Shown here one piece after another: positions 44,376-53,645 of a stretch of 64,000 nucleotides of DNA. Within the stretch, counting starts at the first letter, position 1, and the number at the start of each line of letters is the position of its first letter. The translations under genes and the position numbers were made by a program. A model generated the notes under the pieces. The model ran no database searches, had not been told where the DNA came from, and saw only the letters and a list, made by a program, of their open reading frames with translations. The stretch spans positions 49,507 through 113,506 of the forward strand of contig JAJDOK010000045.1 of assembly GCA_022340185.1 (NCBI GenBank), read 5' to 3'. Source of the stretch: Salaquimonas sp. (GTDB lineage: Bacteria; Pseudomonadota; Alphaproteobacteria; Rhizobiales; Rhizobiaceae).

Positions 44376-45116
44376 TCAGCTTGGGGAAGACGCCTTCTGA
44401 GCGGTTTCCTCCTGCCTCATCCAGCCCGTTTCGGCAACGAGGCCTACCATGATCGAGGTCAGTGCCTCGGCGATGCCACCCTGCACGTTACGCAAACTTT
44501 CCAGCTTTTCTGCGACATCGTCAGGTGATTCCTCGAATTCCATGATGATGTCCTCGATCATCGCCGACTTGATGCCGGGATGGGCGGTGAAGCCGATGGC
44601 GCTGGCGCCGCACCTGAAGGCGACCGGTTCACCGGCCTCGTTGCGGGCCAGGACCTCGGCATCCTTGGGCAACACGGCACGATCGCGGATGTAGGTCGCA
44701 TAGGGGAAGCTCTCCGGCATTGCGCCGCCAAGTGCGTCAGCGTTTTCACGCGTGGCCCGCCCCACCTCGATGCGCAGCGGCGCCTCCTCGGCTCCGCCGC
44801 CCGCCGCAACGGCAAGCATGATCGCGCCAAGTCCGACACCGACAACGGGAAGACCGTGATCGAGAAATGTCCGAATGATCCTGAGTTCCGGCGCCAGAGT
44901 TGGCACCAACGGACCGGAAACGATGCCGAGCGGCCCCTGGCCGAGTACGATCAGCCCGTCGAATTCTCCCGGATTCTCGTCCGGACCAGCCGGCAGCGTG
45001 CCGCCCGCCGTAAACGGCCGGAAATATCTGAAGCGGATATTGCGGGCTTCAAGATGATCCTCCAGGAATCCCAGATATTCAGCTTCGACATGCTGGATGA
45101 CGGCAATGGTTTTCAT
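44376..45116 (-). CDS. Class I glutamine amidotransferase-like protein lacking catalytic residues
   Basis: A 246-residue protein with the class I GATase fold (FDGLIVLGQGP near residue 52; the elbow VVGVGLGAIM at 91 to 100). The nucleophile position of the elbow, normally Cys, is Gly95. The His-Pro-Glu of active enzymes reads HPGI (179 to 182), so the catalytic Glu is also gone. It cannot work as a normal glutaminase. GATase-like genes are known near lipoate assembly genes of sHdr clusters. It stands 10 bp downstream of the lipoate ligase gene, so a non-catalytic role in lipoate handling is inferred. Confidence 0.85.
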   Translation of the reverse strand: MKTIAVIQHVEAEYLGFLEDHLEARNIRFRYFRPFTAGGTLPAGPDENPGEFDGLIVLGQGPLGIVSGPLVPTLAPELRIIRTFLDHGLPVVGVGLGAIMLAVAAGGGAEEAPLRIEVGRATRENADALGGAMPESFPYATYIRDRAVLPKDAEVLARNEAGEPVAFRCGASAIGFTAHPGIKSAMIEDIIMEFEESPDDVAEKLESLRNVQGGIAEALTSIMVGLVAETGWMRQEETAQKASSPS

Positions 45117-45126
45117 TGCGTGGCCG

Positions 45127-46203
45127 TCAGCCGTCCTGCCCGGCCGCCAGCATGATTGCCGCGGCGATATCCGCCGGCTCTACGCCTGGCATGTCGAGAC
45201 CGAGCTGCTTGACCTGGGTGGTGATGGTGTCGGTGAGTGGAGCCTCTTCGAGCTTCGCACCGGTCAGCGCCGCGGCCAGCCGATCGACGCCGTCTTCCGG
45301 CAGACAGGTGAAATCGCCGGAAATCATCAGGTTTTCGATCACGCCGTCATGCGCCAGCAGATGGGTGCGGATCAGCCCGCCTGCCACCTTGTGCATGCTT
45401 TCGGTGAGCTGGCGTCCTTCGGAGATCTTCACACCCATGTCGGTGAGTTTCCGTCCCTTCCTGTAGGTCCAGGCCGGATCGCTGAGTGCCTTCTCTTCCG
45501 CCTCGATCGCCGCCAGTTCGGCCGGTGTCGGATCGACGAGTTCCGGCGTCAGGCCGAACACGTCGCCGACATGTTTGAGGAATTTCTCGCGGACCTCTTC
45601 GCGCGTGGGCAGAACGTCGAGCTCCCTGGTCATGGTTGACATGTAGTCGTCCAGCGTCTGTCGTAGCTTGTCGCGGAATTTCTCCGAAGGCACTTTCAGA
45701 CATTGGGCCATGGTCGCGGTGTCGAAATCGAACATGAAGGAGCCGACCATTACAGTCGTCACGCCGATCGAGGCCGCCCCAGTGCCGCCGATCTTGCGGC
45801 CGGCCACCTGGATGTCGTTGACGGGACGGTATTCCGCATTGACGCCGAGTTCGCGATAGGTGCGAACCGCTGGTTCGATGAACTTCGGATAGAGATTGAC
45901 CGCATATTGCGGCACCATTTCTCGCGGAAACATGAAGTGGAAGAACATCTGGTTCTCGTCCAGATAGACCGCACCGCCGCCGACATGGCGCCGTATGACC
46001 GGCAGGCCGGCCTGCTTGCAAAAGACTTCATCCACTTCCTTGTCGATCTCCTGGTGTACCCCGACACACACATAGGGCGACAACGGATTGACCAGGGTCA
46101 GCACAGGCTCGTCATCGCGTTTCAGCGCCCGCGCCACGCCGTGATAGATCGCCTGGCTCCTGATCGCCGGGACAAAGCCGAAATCGATGACACGCAATCG
46201 CAT
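45127..46203 (-). CDS. Lipoate:protein ligase of sulfur oxidisers, sLpl(AB)-like
   Basis: A 358-residue BPL/LplA-family ligase. It has RRHVGGGAVYLDENQ (substrate glycine loop) and the catalytic lysine Lys137 in DIQVAGRKIGGTGAA. A C-terminal region of about 100 residues matches the LplB-like accessory domain, so the A and B parts are fused. It should attach lipoate or octanoate to LbpA. I start at MRLRVIDFG (46203) because GGAGGAG precedes it. The longer frame to 46236 would place the start against the operator. First gene of a two-gene unit with the GATase-like gene. Confidence 0.88.
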   Translation of the reverse strand: MRLRVIDFGFVPAIRSQAIYHGVARALKRDDEPVLTLVNPLSPYVCVGVHQEIDKEVDEVFCKQAGLPVIRRHVGGGAVYLDENQMFFHFMFPREMVPQYAVNLYPKFIEPAVRTYRELGVNAEYRPVNDIQVAGRKIGGTGAASIGVTTVMVGSFMFDFDTATMAQCLKVPSEKFRDKLRQTLDDYMSTMTRELDVLPTREEVREKFLKHVGDVFGLTPELVDPTPAELAAIEAEEKALSDPAWTYRKGRKLTDMGVKISEGRQLTESMHKVAGGLIRTHLLAHDGVIENLMISGDFTCLPEDGVDRLAAALTGAKLEEAPLTDTITTQVKQLGLDMPGVEPADIAAAIMLAAGQDG

Positions 46204-46237
46204 TTTTCTCTCCTCCGCCATTTCTGCCGGCAGCATA

Positions 46238-46255
46238 CATGATCATTTGCTAATA
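46238..46255. promoter_or_regulatory. ArsR-like operator before the lipoate ligase gene
   Basis: CATGATCATTTGCTAATA is identical at 15 of 18 positions to the site before the DUF2892-RND operon, including the last ten bases. On the minus strand it overlaps a TATATT -10-like sequence, 35 bp before the ligase start. Confidence 0.55.
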
Positions 46256-46323
46256 TAAAGCGGCAGTGCACCGTCTGCCACCCTGCCTCTACATTTATTG
46301 CAACAGATGGTGGTGGGCAAACC

Positions 46324-46337
46324 TTGATCCCGATCAA
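46324..46337. promoter_or_regulatory. Perfect FNR/FixK box
   Basis: TTGATCCCGATCAA is an exact TTGAT-N4-ATCAA site. It lies between the divergent lipoate ligase gene (centre about 128 bp upstream) and the DUF3775 gene (centre about 80 bp upstream). It is suited to oxygen-dependent control of one or both. Confidence 0.75.
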
Positions 46338-46410
46338 TGAATTGCAACCTGTCTTGCGTGATTGTGCCATGCCATGCAGTGTTGGCGCAGACGGGAGAAG
46401 AGGAAACAAG

Positions 46411-46857
46411 ATGGTCATACGATCGCACCAGTCGGACGAGCCGGCAGTCGATCTCGAGATCGCGCTCGCAAAAGTCTGTTTCATCATCATCAAGGGCCGC
46501 GAATTCGAGGTGAAGGAGGAGTCGAGCGACGATGATTCCGGCTCCAACCCCGTTGACGATGCCGAGCTGGACGTGCTGGAGGAGAGTCCCGACGATCCCG
46601 TCGAGGAGGAGATCACCAGCCTCATCGACGAATTGACCGTCGACGAGCAGATCGATCTCGTGGCGCTCAACTGGCTCGGCCGCGATGAAGACAATACCGC
46701 TACCGACTGGCCGGAATTGCGCCGGCAGGCCGCAGAGGCGCATAATGACCGCACCTCGCAATACCTGATCGGCGACCCCATGCTGCCCGACAACCTGGAA
46801 GCAGGCCTTGCCGCGCTCGGCCTGAGTTGCGCCGATTACGAAGAGCAGCACCTTTAG
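46411..46857 (+). CDS. DUF3775 domain protein
   Basis: A 148-residue acidic protein with a DUF3775-like layout: an N-terminal segment DLEIALAKVCFIIIKGREFEVK, an acidic linker, then SLIDELTVDEQIDLVALNWLGR and a C-terminal DWPELRRQAAEAHNDRTSQYLIGDPMLPDNLEAGL. The function of this family is unknown; I see no signal peptide or cofactor motif. The start at 46411 follows an AGAGGAAAC stretch; the open frame back to 46324 overlaps the FNR box and is disfavoured. The FNR/FixK box upstream suggests induction at low oxygen. Confidence 0.78.
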   Translation: MVIRSHQSDEPAVDLEIALAKVCFIIIKGREFEVKEESSDDDSGSNPVDDAELDVLEESPDDPVEEEITSLIDELTVDEQIDLVALNWLGRDEDNTATDWPELRRQAAEAHNDRTSQYLIGDPMLPDNLEAGLAALGLSCADYEEQHL

Positions 46858-47195
46858 GTATCATCTGCCAAAGCCAGGGACTGCACGAAGTCCCCATCGG
46901 GCTTGCAGGCAGTGTATTAGCAGGCGCACAAATCAGCGCAAACTTGAAAATATATCAAAAATCCATATACTTGGTTTCATCAGCCAAGCCTGATCCTCAT
47001 TCGCGCACCGTTCGGCCCCTGTGCCTTTTTGCGATGCGGCATGGAACCGTCCCATGGTTTCGAAGCGCGAATCGACAATAATCGAGGCACTATGAAACTC
47101 CGAACCGCATCATGCGGGTCTATAGTTATCTTTGCGACGTCGTTCGCTTCCCGCGCCACGTTTGACGCCGACCCCATATCCGATGCGGTGTTGTT
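46858..47195. other. Intergenic stretch without a recognised gene
   Basis: 338 bp between the DUF3775 and HAD-phosphatase genes. It includes an AT-rich patch near 46945-46980 that could hold a promoter for the osmolyte genes. I see no convincing ORF, terminator with a T-run, or repeat. Confidence 0.5.
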
Positions 47196-48011
47196 GTGAC
47201 CGCAAAACTGGCGACATGCGAACAGGCGGTCGGAAAAGCGCCCATCTCCAGCAAGCATTTTGTGCTGGCAACCGATCTCGACGGCACCTTTCTGGGTGGC
47301 AGCGTCGAAGACCGATGCAGGTTCCATGACTGGATCGAGAACAATCGCGACACGGTCGGCTTGATCTTCGTGACAGGGCGGGACCCCGAATTCATTGTCG
47401 ACGTCACCTCTCGCCAGGGTGTGCCGCGGCCCGACTTTGTCGTGGGCGACGTCGGCACCACCATCGCCGAAGTCACCCGGCAAGGCGCGGTCGAGCCGAT
47501 CGCCGATCTGGAGGCAGACATCGCAGCGGCCTGGAACCACGCCGGAGCCGATGCCGGCGAGATGATACGTTCGGCGCTTGAGGACATTGCCGGACTTGCA
47601 GTCCAGCCTGCCGGTTTCCGCTACCGGGTCAGCTACGACATCGACCGTACCCGGTTCGACGACGATGCCCGCGCCACCGCTTGCGCCATCGTCGAGGAAC
47701 TGGGCCATGACTGGCTGATATCGGCAGATCGCTATTTCGACGTGCTGCCGAAGGGTTTCAGCAAGGGCCCGTCATTGCTGAAGCTCATCGGATATTTGGG
47801 CGTCGATCCGGCGCGCTGCCTTGCCGCCGGTGACACGCTCAACGATCTCACCATGCTCGAATGCGGGCTGCCCGCAGTTGCCGTGGGCGGCGCTGAGAAA
47901 GCGTTGCTGGAGAAGATTGGTGGTCTCGACCATGTCCTGACGGCCGAGGCGATCGGCACCGCCGGCATCGCCGAGGCGATCCGCGCCTTTGGACTGCATC
48001 CGAATATTTGA
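47196..48011 (+). CDS. HAD-superfamily sugar phosphatase, glucosylglycerol-phosphate phosphatase-like
   Basis: A 271-residue HAD hydrolase of the sucrose-phosphatase type. Motif I is ATDLDGTFLGG (nucleophile Asp near residue 27), motif II FVTGRDPEF, the conserved lysine lies in PKGFSKGPSLLKL, and motif III is AAGDTLNDLTML. Its neighbour is ggpS; in several bacteria the same two domains are fused in this order as GgpPS. It would therefore dephosphorylate glucosylglycerol-phosphate to the osmolyte. The start is a GTG with weak ribosome-site support, so it is uncertain by some codons. Confidence 0.82.
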   Translation: MTAKLATCEQAVGKAPISSKHFVLATDLDGTFLGGSVEDRCRFHDWIENNRDTVGLIFVTGRDPEFIVDVTSRQGVPRPDFVVGDVGTTIAEVTRQGAVEPIADLEADIAAAWNHAGADAGEMIRSALEDIAGLAVQPAGFRYRVSYDIDRTRFDDDARATACAIVEELGHDWLISADRYFDVLPKGFSKGPSLLKLIGYLGVDPARCLAAGDTLNDLTMLECGLPAVAVGGAEKALLEKIGGLDHVLTAEAIGTAGIAEAIRAFGLHPNI

Positions 48012-48041
48012 ACTGAAAAACAAGGAGATGAAGTAAAAGAT

Positions 48042-49550
48042 ATGCCCTCTGATCTGGTTATCGTCTATCACCGCCAGCCTTATGAAGAAGTCGAGGTCGA
48101 CGGCCGCATCGAGCTTCGGGAAAACAAGAGCCCAAACGGGATCGTGCCGACGTTGAAGAGCTTTTTCGGCTCCGTCGACCATGGGGCCTGGATCGCGTGG
48201 AAACAGGCGGAAGACCCGTCCAGGCCTAACTTCAAGCAGACGATCGAGGTTGAGGACGATCACGGCAATTATACAGTTTCACGCCTGGCGCTCTCGCCGA
48301 AGCAAGTCAAGGAATTCTATCACGTCACTTCCAAGGAAGCCTTCTGGCCGATCCTGCACGGCTTTCGCGAGCGCTACAATTACGACCCGGTCGACTGGCC
48401 GAATTTCCGCGAGGTGAACTGGCAATTCGCCGAAGCGGCCGCTGCCGAAGCAGCCGAAGGTGCCGTTGTCTGGGTCCACGATTACAATCTCTGGCTCGTG
48501 GCGGGCTATCTGCGCAAATTGCGTCCCGACCTGCGCATCGCCTTCTTCCACCACACGCCCTTCCCTTCCGCCGACATGTTCAACGTCCTGCCATGGCGCA
48601 AGGAGATTCTCGAAAGCCTGCTGCAATGCGATGTCGTCGGTTTTCACATCCCGCGCTATGCGGCGAACTTCGTCTCCGCCGCCCGCAGCCTTCTCGAGGT
48701 CGAGGTCAGGAAGCGCGTAAAGGTCGAAGACGACCTGATTTTCGAAGGTACCGCGCTGACCGAGCGCTCCCTGCCCACGCTGATCCGGTGTCAGGGACGC
48801 GAAGTGGCGATCTCGGTGGCGCCCGTCGGTGTCGATGTCGACTACATACATCAATGCGCCAACGAAGCTGCCACGCTACACAAGGTCGAGGAAATTCGCA
48901 CCGACCTTCTGGACAGACGGCTTGTACTGTCGGTCGGCCGCACCGACTACACCAAGGGCGGCGTCGAGCAGCTCGAGAGTTTCGAGCGTGTTCTGGAAAA
49001 CAATTCCGACCTGCACGGCAAGGTACGGTTGATGCACGTCTCCGTCAGTGCCAATCGCAACATGCACATCTACGAGCAGATTCAAAACGATATCGAGGCC
49101 GCCGCCGGCCGGATCAACGGCCGGTTTGGCACGCTGGATTGGCAGCCGGTCGCGCTGATCACGCGCGCGATTCCCTTCACCGATCTGGTTGCCTATTACC
49201 GCGCGGCCGACGTCGCCTGGATTACGCCACTGGCCGACGGCATGAATCTCGTCTGCAAGGAATATGTCGCAACCCGCGACGATGGCGACGGCGTACTGGT
49301 GTTGTCGGAATTTGCTGGCGCAGCCGTCGAGATGGGATCGGCGGTCATTGCCAATCCCTTTTCCTACCGGTCGATGGACAACGCGATTCTGACCGCGCTC
49401 AACATGCCGGAAAAGGAACGCAGGGCGCGGATGAAACTCCTGCGTCAGGCAGTTTCCCACCGCGATATCACGGCCTGGGGCCGGCAACTGGGCGAAGAGT
49501 TCGAAGCCCTGCGCGATTACGGACGCAAGGTCATGACGGACGCGGCCTGA
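48042..49550 (+). CDS. ggpS: Glucosylglycerol-phosphate synthase
   Basis: A 502-residue GT20 glycosyltransferase related to trehalose-6-phosphate synthase. Its N-terminus ([31 protein letters not shown]) and [35 protein letters not shown] and [11 protein letters not shown] segments match cyanobacterial GgpS more closely than OtsA. It makes glucosylglycerol-phosphate from ADP- or GDP-glucose and glycerol 3-phosphate; with the preceding phosphatase it produces the osmoprotectant glucosylglycerol. Its last 20 bases overlap the convergent hypF gene. Confidence 0.9.
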   Translation: MPSDLVIVYHRQPYEEVEVDGRIELRENKSPNGIVPTLKSFFGSVDHGAWIAWKQAEDPSRPNFKQTIEVEDDHGNYTVSRLALSPKQVKEFYHVTSKEAFWPILHGFRERYNYDPVDWPNFREVNWQFAEAAAAEAAEGAVVWVHDYNLWLVAGYLRKLRPDLRIAFFHHTPFPSADMFNVLPWRKEILESLLQCDVVGFHIPRYAANFVSAARSLLEVEVRKRVKVEDDLIFEGTALTERSLPTLIRCQGREVAISVAPVGVDVDYIHQCANEAATLHKVEEIRTDLLDRRLVLSVGRTDYTKGGVEQLESFERVLENNSDLHGKVRLMHVSVSANRNMHIYEQIQNDIEAAAGRINGRFGTLDWQPVALITRAIPFTDLVAYYRAADVAWITPLADGMNLVCKEYVATRDDGDGVLVLSEFAGAAVEMGSAVIANPFSYRSMDNAILTALNMPEKERRARMKLLRQAVSHRDITAWGRQLGEEFEALRDYGRKVMTDAA

Positions 49551-51852
49551 CCGCACGTACCGCCGCGATTGCCGCCTGACCCAGCGCCAGCCCGCCATCA
49601 TTGGCCGGCACACGCGTCTGCACCAGCACGTGGTGCCCGCGCCCGGCCAGGACGCGATGCAGCCCCTCGCTGAGGATCTGGTTCTGCATGACGCCGCCCG
49701 AAAGTGCGATTGCGTGACAGCCATGGCGCTCGGCCGCGCGTTCCGCCGCCTTCGCGACCGGTTCGACCAGGCCCGTATGGAAACGTGCCGCGATGACACC
49801 CCTCTCCACGCCTGAAGCGAGGTCGGCCAGCAGCGCCTGCCACAGCGGTGCCCATGACAGCACGGACAGTCCTTTTTCCGCTTCGACAGTTTCGGCGGGA
49901 TAGGCCCCGGCATGCGCGACATGCGGCCTCGCCAGCGCTTCCATTTCCATCGCCGCCTGCCCTTCATAGTGCTGCCTGTCGGCGCATATCCCGAGTGCGG
50001 CGGCAACCGCGTCGAACAGCCTGCCGGCTGACGATGACAGCGGGCAATTGGTGCCGCGTTCCAGCATTTGTTCGATGAACTCGACCGGTTTGCCCTCGAA
50101 CATGCCCGCGAGCGGCGCGGCCTTTGCCCGCCAGTCCTCGCCGAAGGCGGTTCTGAGGTGCGCTACCGTATTGCGCCAGGGTTCGCGCATCGCCTGCACC
50201 CCGCCCGGCAGCGCTACAGGCAGGAAATGTCCCGCCCTCACATAGTCGCGATAACCTCCGGCGAGCAGTTCGCCGCCCCAGATCGTACCGTCCTCGCCGA
50301 GCCCCAACCCGTCAAGCACGATGCCAAGCGTCATGTCCCGATCCGGCGCGATGCCGTTCTCGGCGAGACAGCTTGCCAGATGGGCGTGATGGTGCTGCAC
50401 GGCGACGAGCGGCACACTTTCTTTCAGCGCAAGTTCGCCGCCCCATTTCGTCGACAAATAGTCGGGGTGCAGATCGACCGCGATCACTTCCGGCTCGAAG
50501 CGATAGATGTCGCGGTAGAGGTCGAGATTGCGGCGGTAATCGGCATGCGTCGCCGCTTCCTCCAGATCGCCCATATGCTGCGACAATGTAGCCTGTCTGT
50601 TGGCGAACAGGCAGAAGCTCGCCTTCAACTCGCCGCCCATGGCGAGCACCGCCGGCGCATCGGAGAAGCCTTCGCCGAGCCTCAGCGGCTCGGGCGCCAT
50701 GCCGCGCCCGCGGCGGATAATCTGCGGCCCCGGCGCGTCGAGACGGATGACGGAATCATCGAGCCGGTTGACGATGTCGCGGTCATGCAAAAGAAAAAGG
50801 TCCGCGATCGCGCCCAGTTTCCGCCGCGCCTCGTCATTGTCGGTCACCTGCGGCTCGTCGGACAGATTGCCCGAGGTCATGACCAGCGGCCGCCCAACCT
50901 GTCCGAGCAGCAGATGGTGTAGCGGCGTATAGGGCAGCATCACGCCGAGCCGGTCATGTCCGGGAGAAATGGAACGCGCCAACGTGTCGCCCGCATAGGC
51001 AAGCAGGACGATCGGCGCGACGTTCGAACCCAGCAGTTCCGAATCGGCCTCCCCAACCTTGCAATGGGCTTGCACCTGATCGAAATCGCGCATCATCACC
51101 GCGAACGGCTTGGCATGGCGCCGCTTGCGCGCCCGTAGTTTGCCTACCGCTTCCTCATTTGTCGCGTCGCAGGCCAGATGGAAGCCGCCAATGCCCTTGA
51201 TCGCGGCGATCCGGCCTTCGCCGAGCGCCTGTGCCACGGCATCGATCACGCCATCGCAGGCGATTTCGCCGTTCTCGTCTTCCAGCCACATGCGCGGTCC
51301 GCAGACCGGACAGGCATTGGGTTGGGCGTGGAAGCGACGGTCGGTTGGGTCGCCATATTCGCGCGCGCAATCGGCGCACATCGTAAAGGCCGCCATCGAG
51401 GTGCGCGCCCGGTCATAGGGGATCGAGCGCACGATCGACAGGCGCGGCCCGCAATGGGTGCAATTGGTGAAGGCATAGCCGAAACGCCGGTTGGCCGGGT
51501 CGGCGATATCCCCGAGACAGGCCGGACAGGTCGCCGCGTCTGGCACGACGCCGGTGGAAATATCGCCCTCCTCGCTTTGCGCGATGACGAAGCCTTTATC
51601 CGGGGCCGCGACGGTGAGTTCATCCCGGGTGATGGCGTCGATGCGCGCCAGCGGAGGCGCCTCGGTCTCGATCCGCTCGACGAAGCGCCTCAGCGCGGCT
51701 TTGCTGCCCCAGGCTTCGACCGCCACGCCCGCCCCGTCATTGATCACCTGGCCGGCAAGCCCTTCTTCCTGCGCGATGCGCCAGACATGCGGACGGAAGC
51801 CGACGCCCTGCACCAGCCCCTGCACGCGGACACGCCAGCCGACCGTTACCAA
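49531..51852 (-). CDS. hypF: [NiFe]-hydrogenase maturation carbamoyltransferase HypF
   Basis: About 773 residues. Order: acylphosphatase domain (VRVQGLVQGVGFRPHVW), two zinc-finger pairs (CPACLGDI, CTHCGPRLS, CADC, CPVCGPRM), a YrdC-like domain (GRIAAIKGIGGFHLACDA) and a carbamoyltransferase domain (VQHHHAHLASCLAENG; LSGGVMQNQILSE). It makes the thiocarbamate later turned into the CN ligand of the active site. I use TTG at 51852, preceded by GGAGGAGG; an ATG at 51879 is the alternative. It ends the hydrogenase gene run. HypA, B, D and E are not in the window. Confidence 0.93.
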   Translation of the reverse strand: MVTVGWRVRVQGLVQGVGFRPHVWRIAQEEGLAGQVINDGAGVAVEAWGSKAALRRFVERIETEAPPLARIDAITRDELTVAAPDKGFVIAQSEEGDISTGVVPDAATCPACLGDIADPANRRFGYAFTNCTHCGPRLSIVRSIPYDRARTSMAAFTMCADCAREYGDPTDRRFHAQPNACPVCGPRMWLEDENGEIACDGVIDAVAQALGEGRIAAIKGIGGFHLACDATNEEAVGKLRARKRRHAKPFAVMMRDFDQVQAHCKVGEADSELLGSNVAPIVLLAYAGDTLARSISPGHDRLGVMLPYTPLHHLLLGQVGRPLVMTSGNLSDEPQVTDNDEARRKLGAIADLFLLHDRDIVNRLDDSVIRLDAPGPQIIRRGRGMAPEPLRLGEGFSDAPAVLAMGGELKASFCLFANRQATLSQHMGDLEEAATHADYRRNLDLYRDIYRFEPEVIAVDLHPDYLSTKWGGELALKESVPLVAVQHHHAHLASCLAENGIAPDRDMTLGIVLDGLGLGEDGTIWGGELLAGGYRDYVRAGHFLPVALPGGVQAMREPWRNTVAHLRTAFGEDWRAKAAPLAGMFEGKPVEFIEQMLERGTNCPLSSSAGRLFDAVAAALGICADRQHYEGQAAMEMEALARPHVAHAGAYPAETVEAEKGLSVLSWAPLWQALLADLASGVERGVIAARFHTGLVEPVAKAAERAAERHGCHAIALSGGVMQNQILSEGLHRVLAGRGHHVLVQTRVPANDGGLALGQAAIAAVRAVRPRPS

Positions 51853-51913
51853 GCGTCCTCCTCCGCGCGTAGTTGTCATGATCAAACGAGTTCAAAAGGT
51901 TCGAAAACGCACC

Positions 51914-52369
51914 CTACGGGTCCGAAAGCGTTCCGGCCAGTTCTTCAATCAGCCTGCCAGCCGCCTCCCTGACCGCCTCGGACAATTGTGTCCCGGCTTC
52001 GAAATTGCCGCCCTCGATACCGTACACCGTCAGCGCATTTGGAAGTGAGCCCAGTGCACGCGCGGTCTCGACAGCTTCCGCCAGTCCGAAGCGGTGCGTC
52101 GAATAATGGAACAGTTCGGCGGGCAGCTTTTGCACCAACGCGTCGAAGCTGACCATCGTGCCCGGTTCGGTGCCGCTTCGCGTCGCGTCGACCAGCACCA
52201 GCCTGCCATGCATTTGAAACAGGTCCATCAGCCCTGTGCCGTCGCCGGCATGGACAAGCGCGGGATGGCCTTTCGCCAGCAGCGCCTCGGCGACGAACGG
52301 CCCGACGCCGTCGTCGGAACGGAACGCATTGCCGATACCGACGACCAGCAGTTTGTCAGCTTCGCTCAA
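51914..52369 (-). CDS. Hydrogenase maturation endopeptidase for the group 3b hydrogenase
   Basis: A 151-residue HyaD/HycI-type protease. It has the N-terminal GIGNAFRSDDGVG motif, whose Asp binds Ni in the precursor, the second metal Asp in LVLVDATRSG, and STHRFGLAEAV in the position of the third ligand His. It removes a C-terminal peptide from the hydrogenase large subunit after Ni insertion. Its start overlaps the large-subunit gene end by 14 bp, and it is distinct from the protease at 62176, so each hydrogenase has its own. Confidence 0.87.
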   Translation of the reverse strand: MSEADKLLVVGIGNAFRSDDGVGPFVAEALLAKGHPALVHAGDGTGLMDLFQMHGRLVLVDATRSGTEPGTMVSFDALVQKLPAELFHYSTHRFGLAEAVETARALGSLPNALTVYGIEGGNFEAGTQLSEAVREAAGRLIEELAGTLSDP

Positions 52370-53645
52370 CGGTCAGCTTCAGGAAATGCGTCGCGCACGA
52401 AATGCAGGGATCATAATTGCGGATGGTCTGTTCGCAGCGCCATTTCAGATCGGCATCCGTCATGCCCAAATTGGCGGCGACGACGCGCGTCAGGTCCACC
52501 TCGATCTGCGGCTGGTTCTGCGAGGTCGGCGGCACGATCTGGGCATGCGTGATCCGGCCTTCATCGTCGAGCTTGTAGGTGTGGTAGCAGATGCCGCGCG
52601 GCGCTTCGGTGCAGCCATGGCCTTCGCCGGCTTTCGGTGGCGTTTCGACGAAGCAAGGTTTCGGCTCCTCATAGTCGCGTACGATACTTGCTGCTTCCTC
52701 GCAGGCATATTGCGTCTCTATCATGCGCACTAGGATCGATTTGAACGGGTTGCGCACCACCTCGCCCAGTCCGCACATTGCCGCCGTTTCCTTGGCGCCG
52801 TCCGAGAGCAGCGCATAATTGTTGGCGTAGCGCGCCAGCGGGCCGACCAGATAGGGCGAGCCGTCCCTCATACGCCCGTGCAGCGCGTTGGAGCGGTCGA
52901 CATGCTCTTCGTAGAAATGATCGTTGAATTCACTGACCGCGATGTTGAGACCGCGGTTTGAAACCAGCCGGCCTTCGCAGATGGCGTAGGTGTCGGGATC
53001 GGACAGCGACACGAAAGTGTAGTCGTGTTCATCGTCGGGAAAATCGAACGTGGAAAAGGCGAGCGCCACCTTGCGTGAGGCTTCTATCCCCCATTCCAGT
53101 TCGTCCAGCAGCGCCCTCACCTTGGCTTTTTCAGGCGCCGAATAGAAGCCGCCGACCCGTGTATTGACCGGATGGACCGAGCGTCCTCCTACCACTTCCA
53201 TCAGCGAGTTGCCGATCTTCTTCAATCTCAGCGCCGTCTTCACCAGATCGGGATTGACCTCGGCGATCTTAATCGCGTCGGAGAGGCCGAGGAAATCCGG
53301 CGCATGCAGCATCGCCGCATGCAGCACATGGCTCTGGATCCACTCGCCGCAATAGATCAGGCGCCGAACTGCATGGATTTCGGGCGTCACCGAAACGCCG
53401 AGCGCCATTTCCATGGCATGGCTGGCACCCATGATATAGGCGATCGGGCAAATGCCGCAGATGCGCGACGTGATGTCCGGCGCCTCGTGCCCGTCGCGGC
53501 CCTGCAGGAAGGCCTCGAAGAAGCGCGGCGGCTCGAAGATGCGGAATTCGACCTTCTCGATCTCCTCGCCCTTCAGTCGCACATAGAGCGCGCCCTCGCC
53601 TTCCACGCGGGCCAGCGCATCGACCTGGAGAACGCGCTCACTCAT
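52356..53645 (-). CDS. Group 3b [NiFe]-hydrogenase large (catalytic) subunit
   Basis: A 429-residue cytoplasmic catalytic subunit. The N-terminal Ni-binding motif is [19 protein letters not shown] (near residue 63) and the C-terminal motif is [18 protein letters not shown], with 7 residues after His that the protease would trim. This L1/L2 pattern and the four-subunit neighbourhood match bidirectional NAD(P)-linked group 3b enzymes, some of which also reduce S0 or polysulfide (sulfhydrogenase). The start MSERVLQVD overlaps the small-subunit gene by 8 bp. Confidence 0.9.
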   Translation of the reverse strand: MSERVLQVDALARVEGEGALYVRLKGEEIEKVEFRIFEPPRFFEAFLQGRDGHEAPDITSRICGICPIAYIMGASHAMEMALGVSVTPEIHAVRRLIYCGEWIQSHVLHAAMLHAPDFLGLSDAIKIAEVNPDLVKTALRLKKIGNSLMEVVGGRSVHPVNTRVGGFYSAPEKAKVRALLDELEWGIEASRKVALAFSTFDFPDDEHDYTFVSLSDPDTYAICEGRLVSNRGLNIAVSEFNDHFYEEHVDRSNALHGRMRDGSPYLVGPLARYANNYALLSDGAKETAAMCGLGEVVRNPFKSILVRMIETQYACEEAASIVRDYEEPKPCFVETPPKAGEGHGCTEAPRGICYHTYKLDDEGRITHAQIVPPTSQNQPQIEVDLTRVVAANLGMTDADLKWRCEQTIRNYDPCISCATHFLKLTVERS

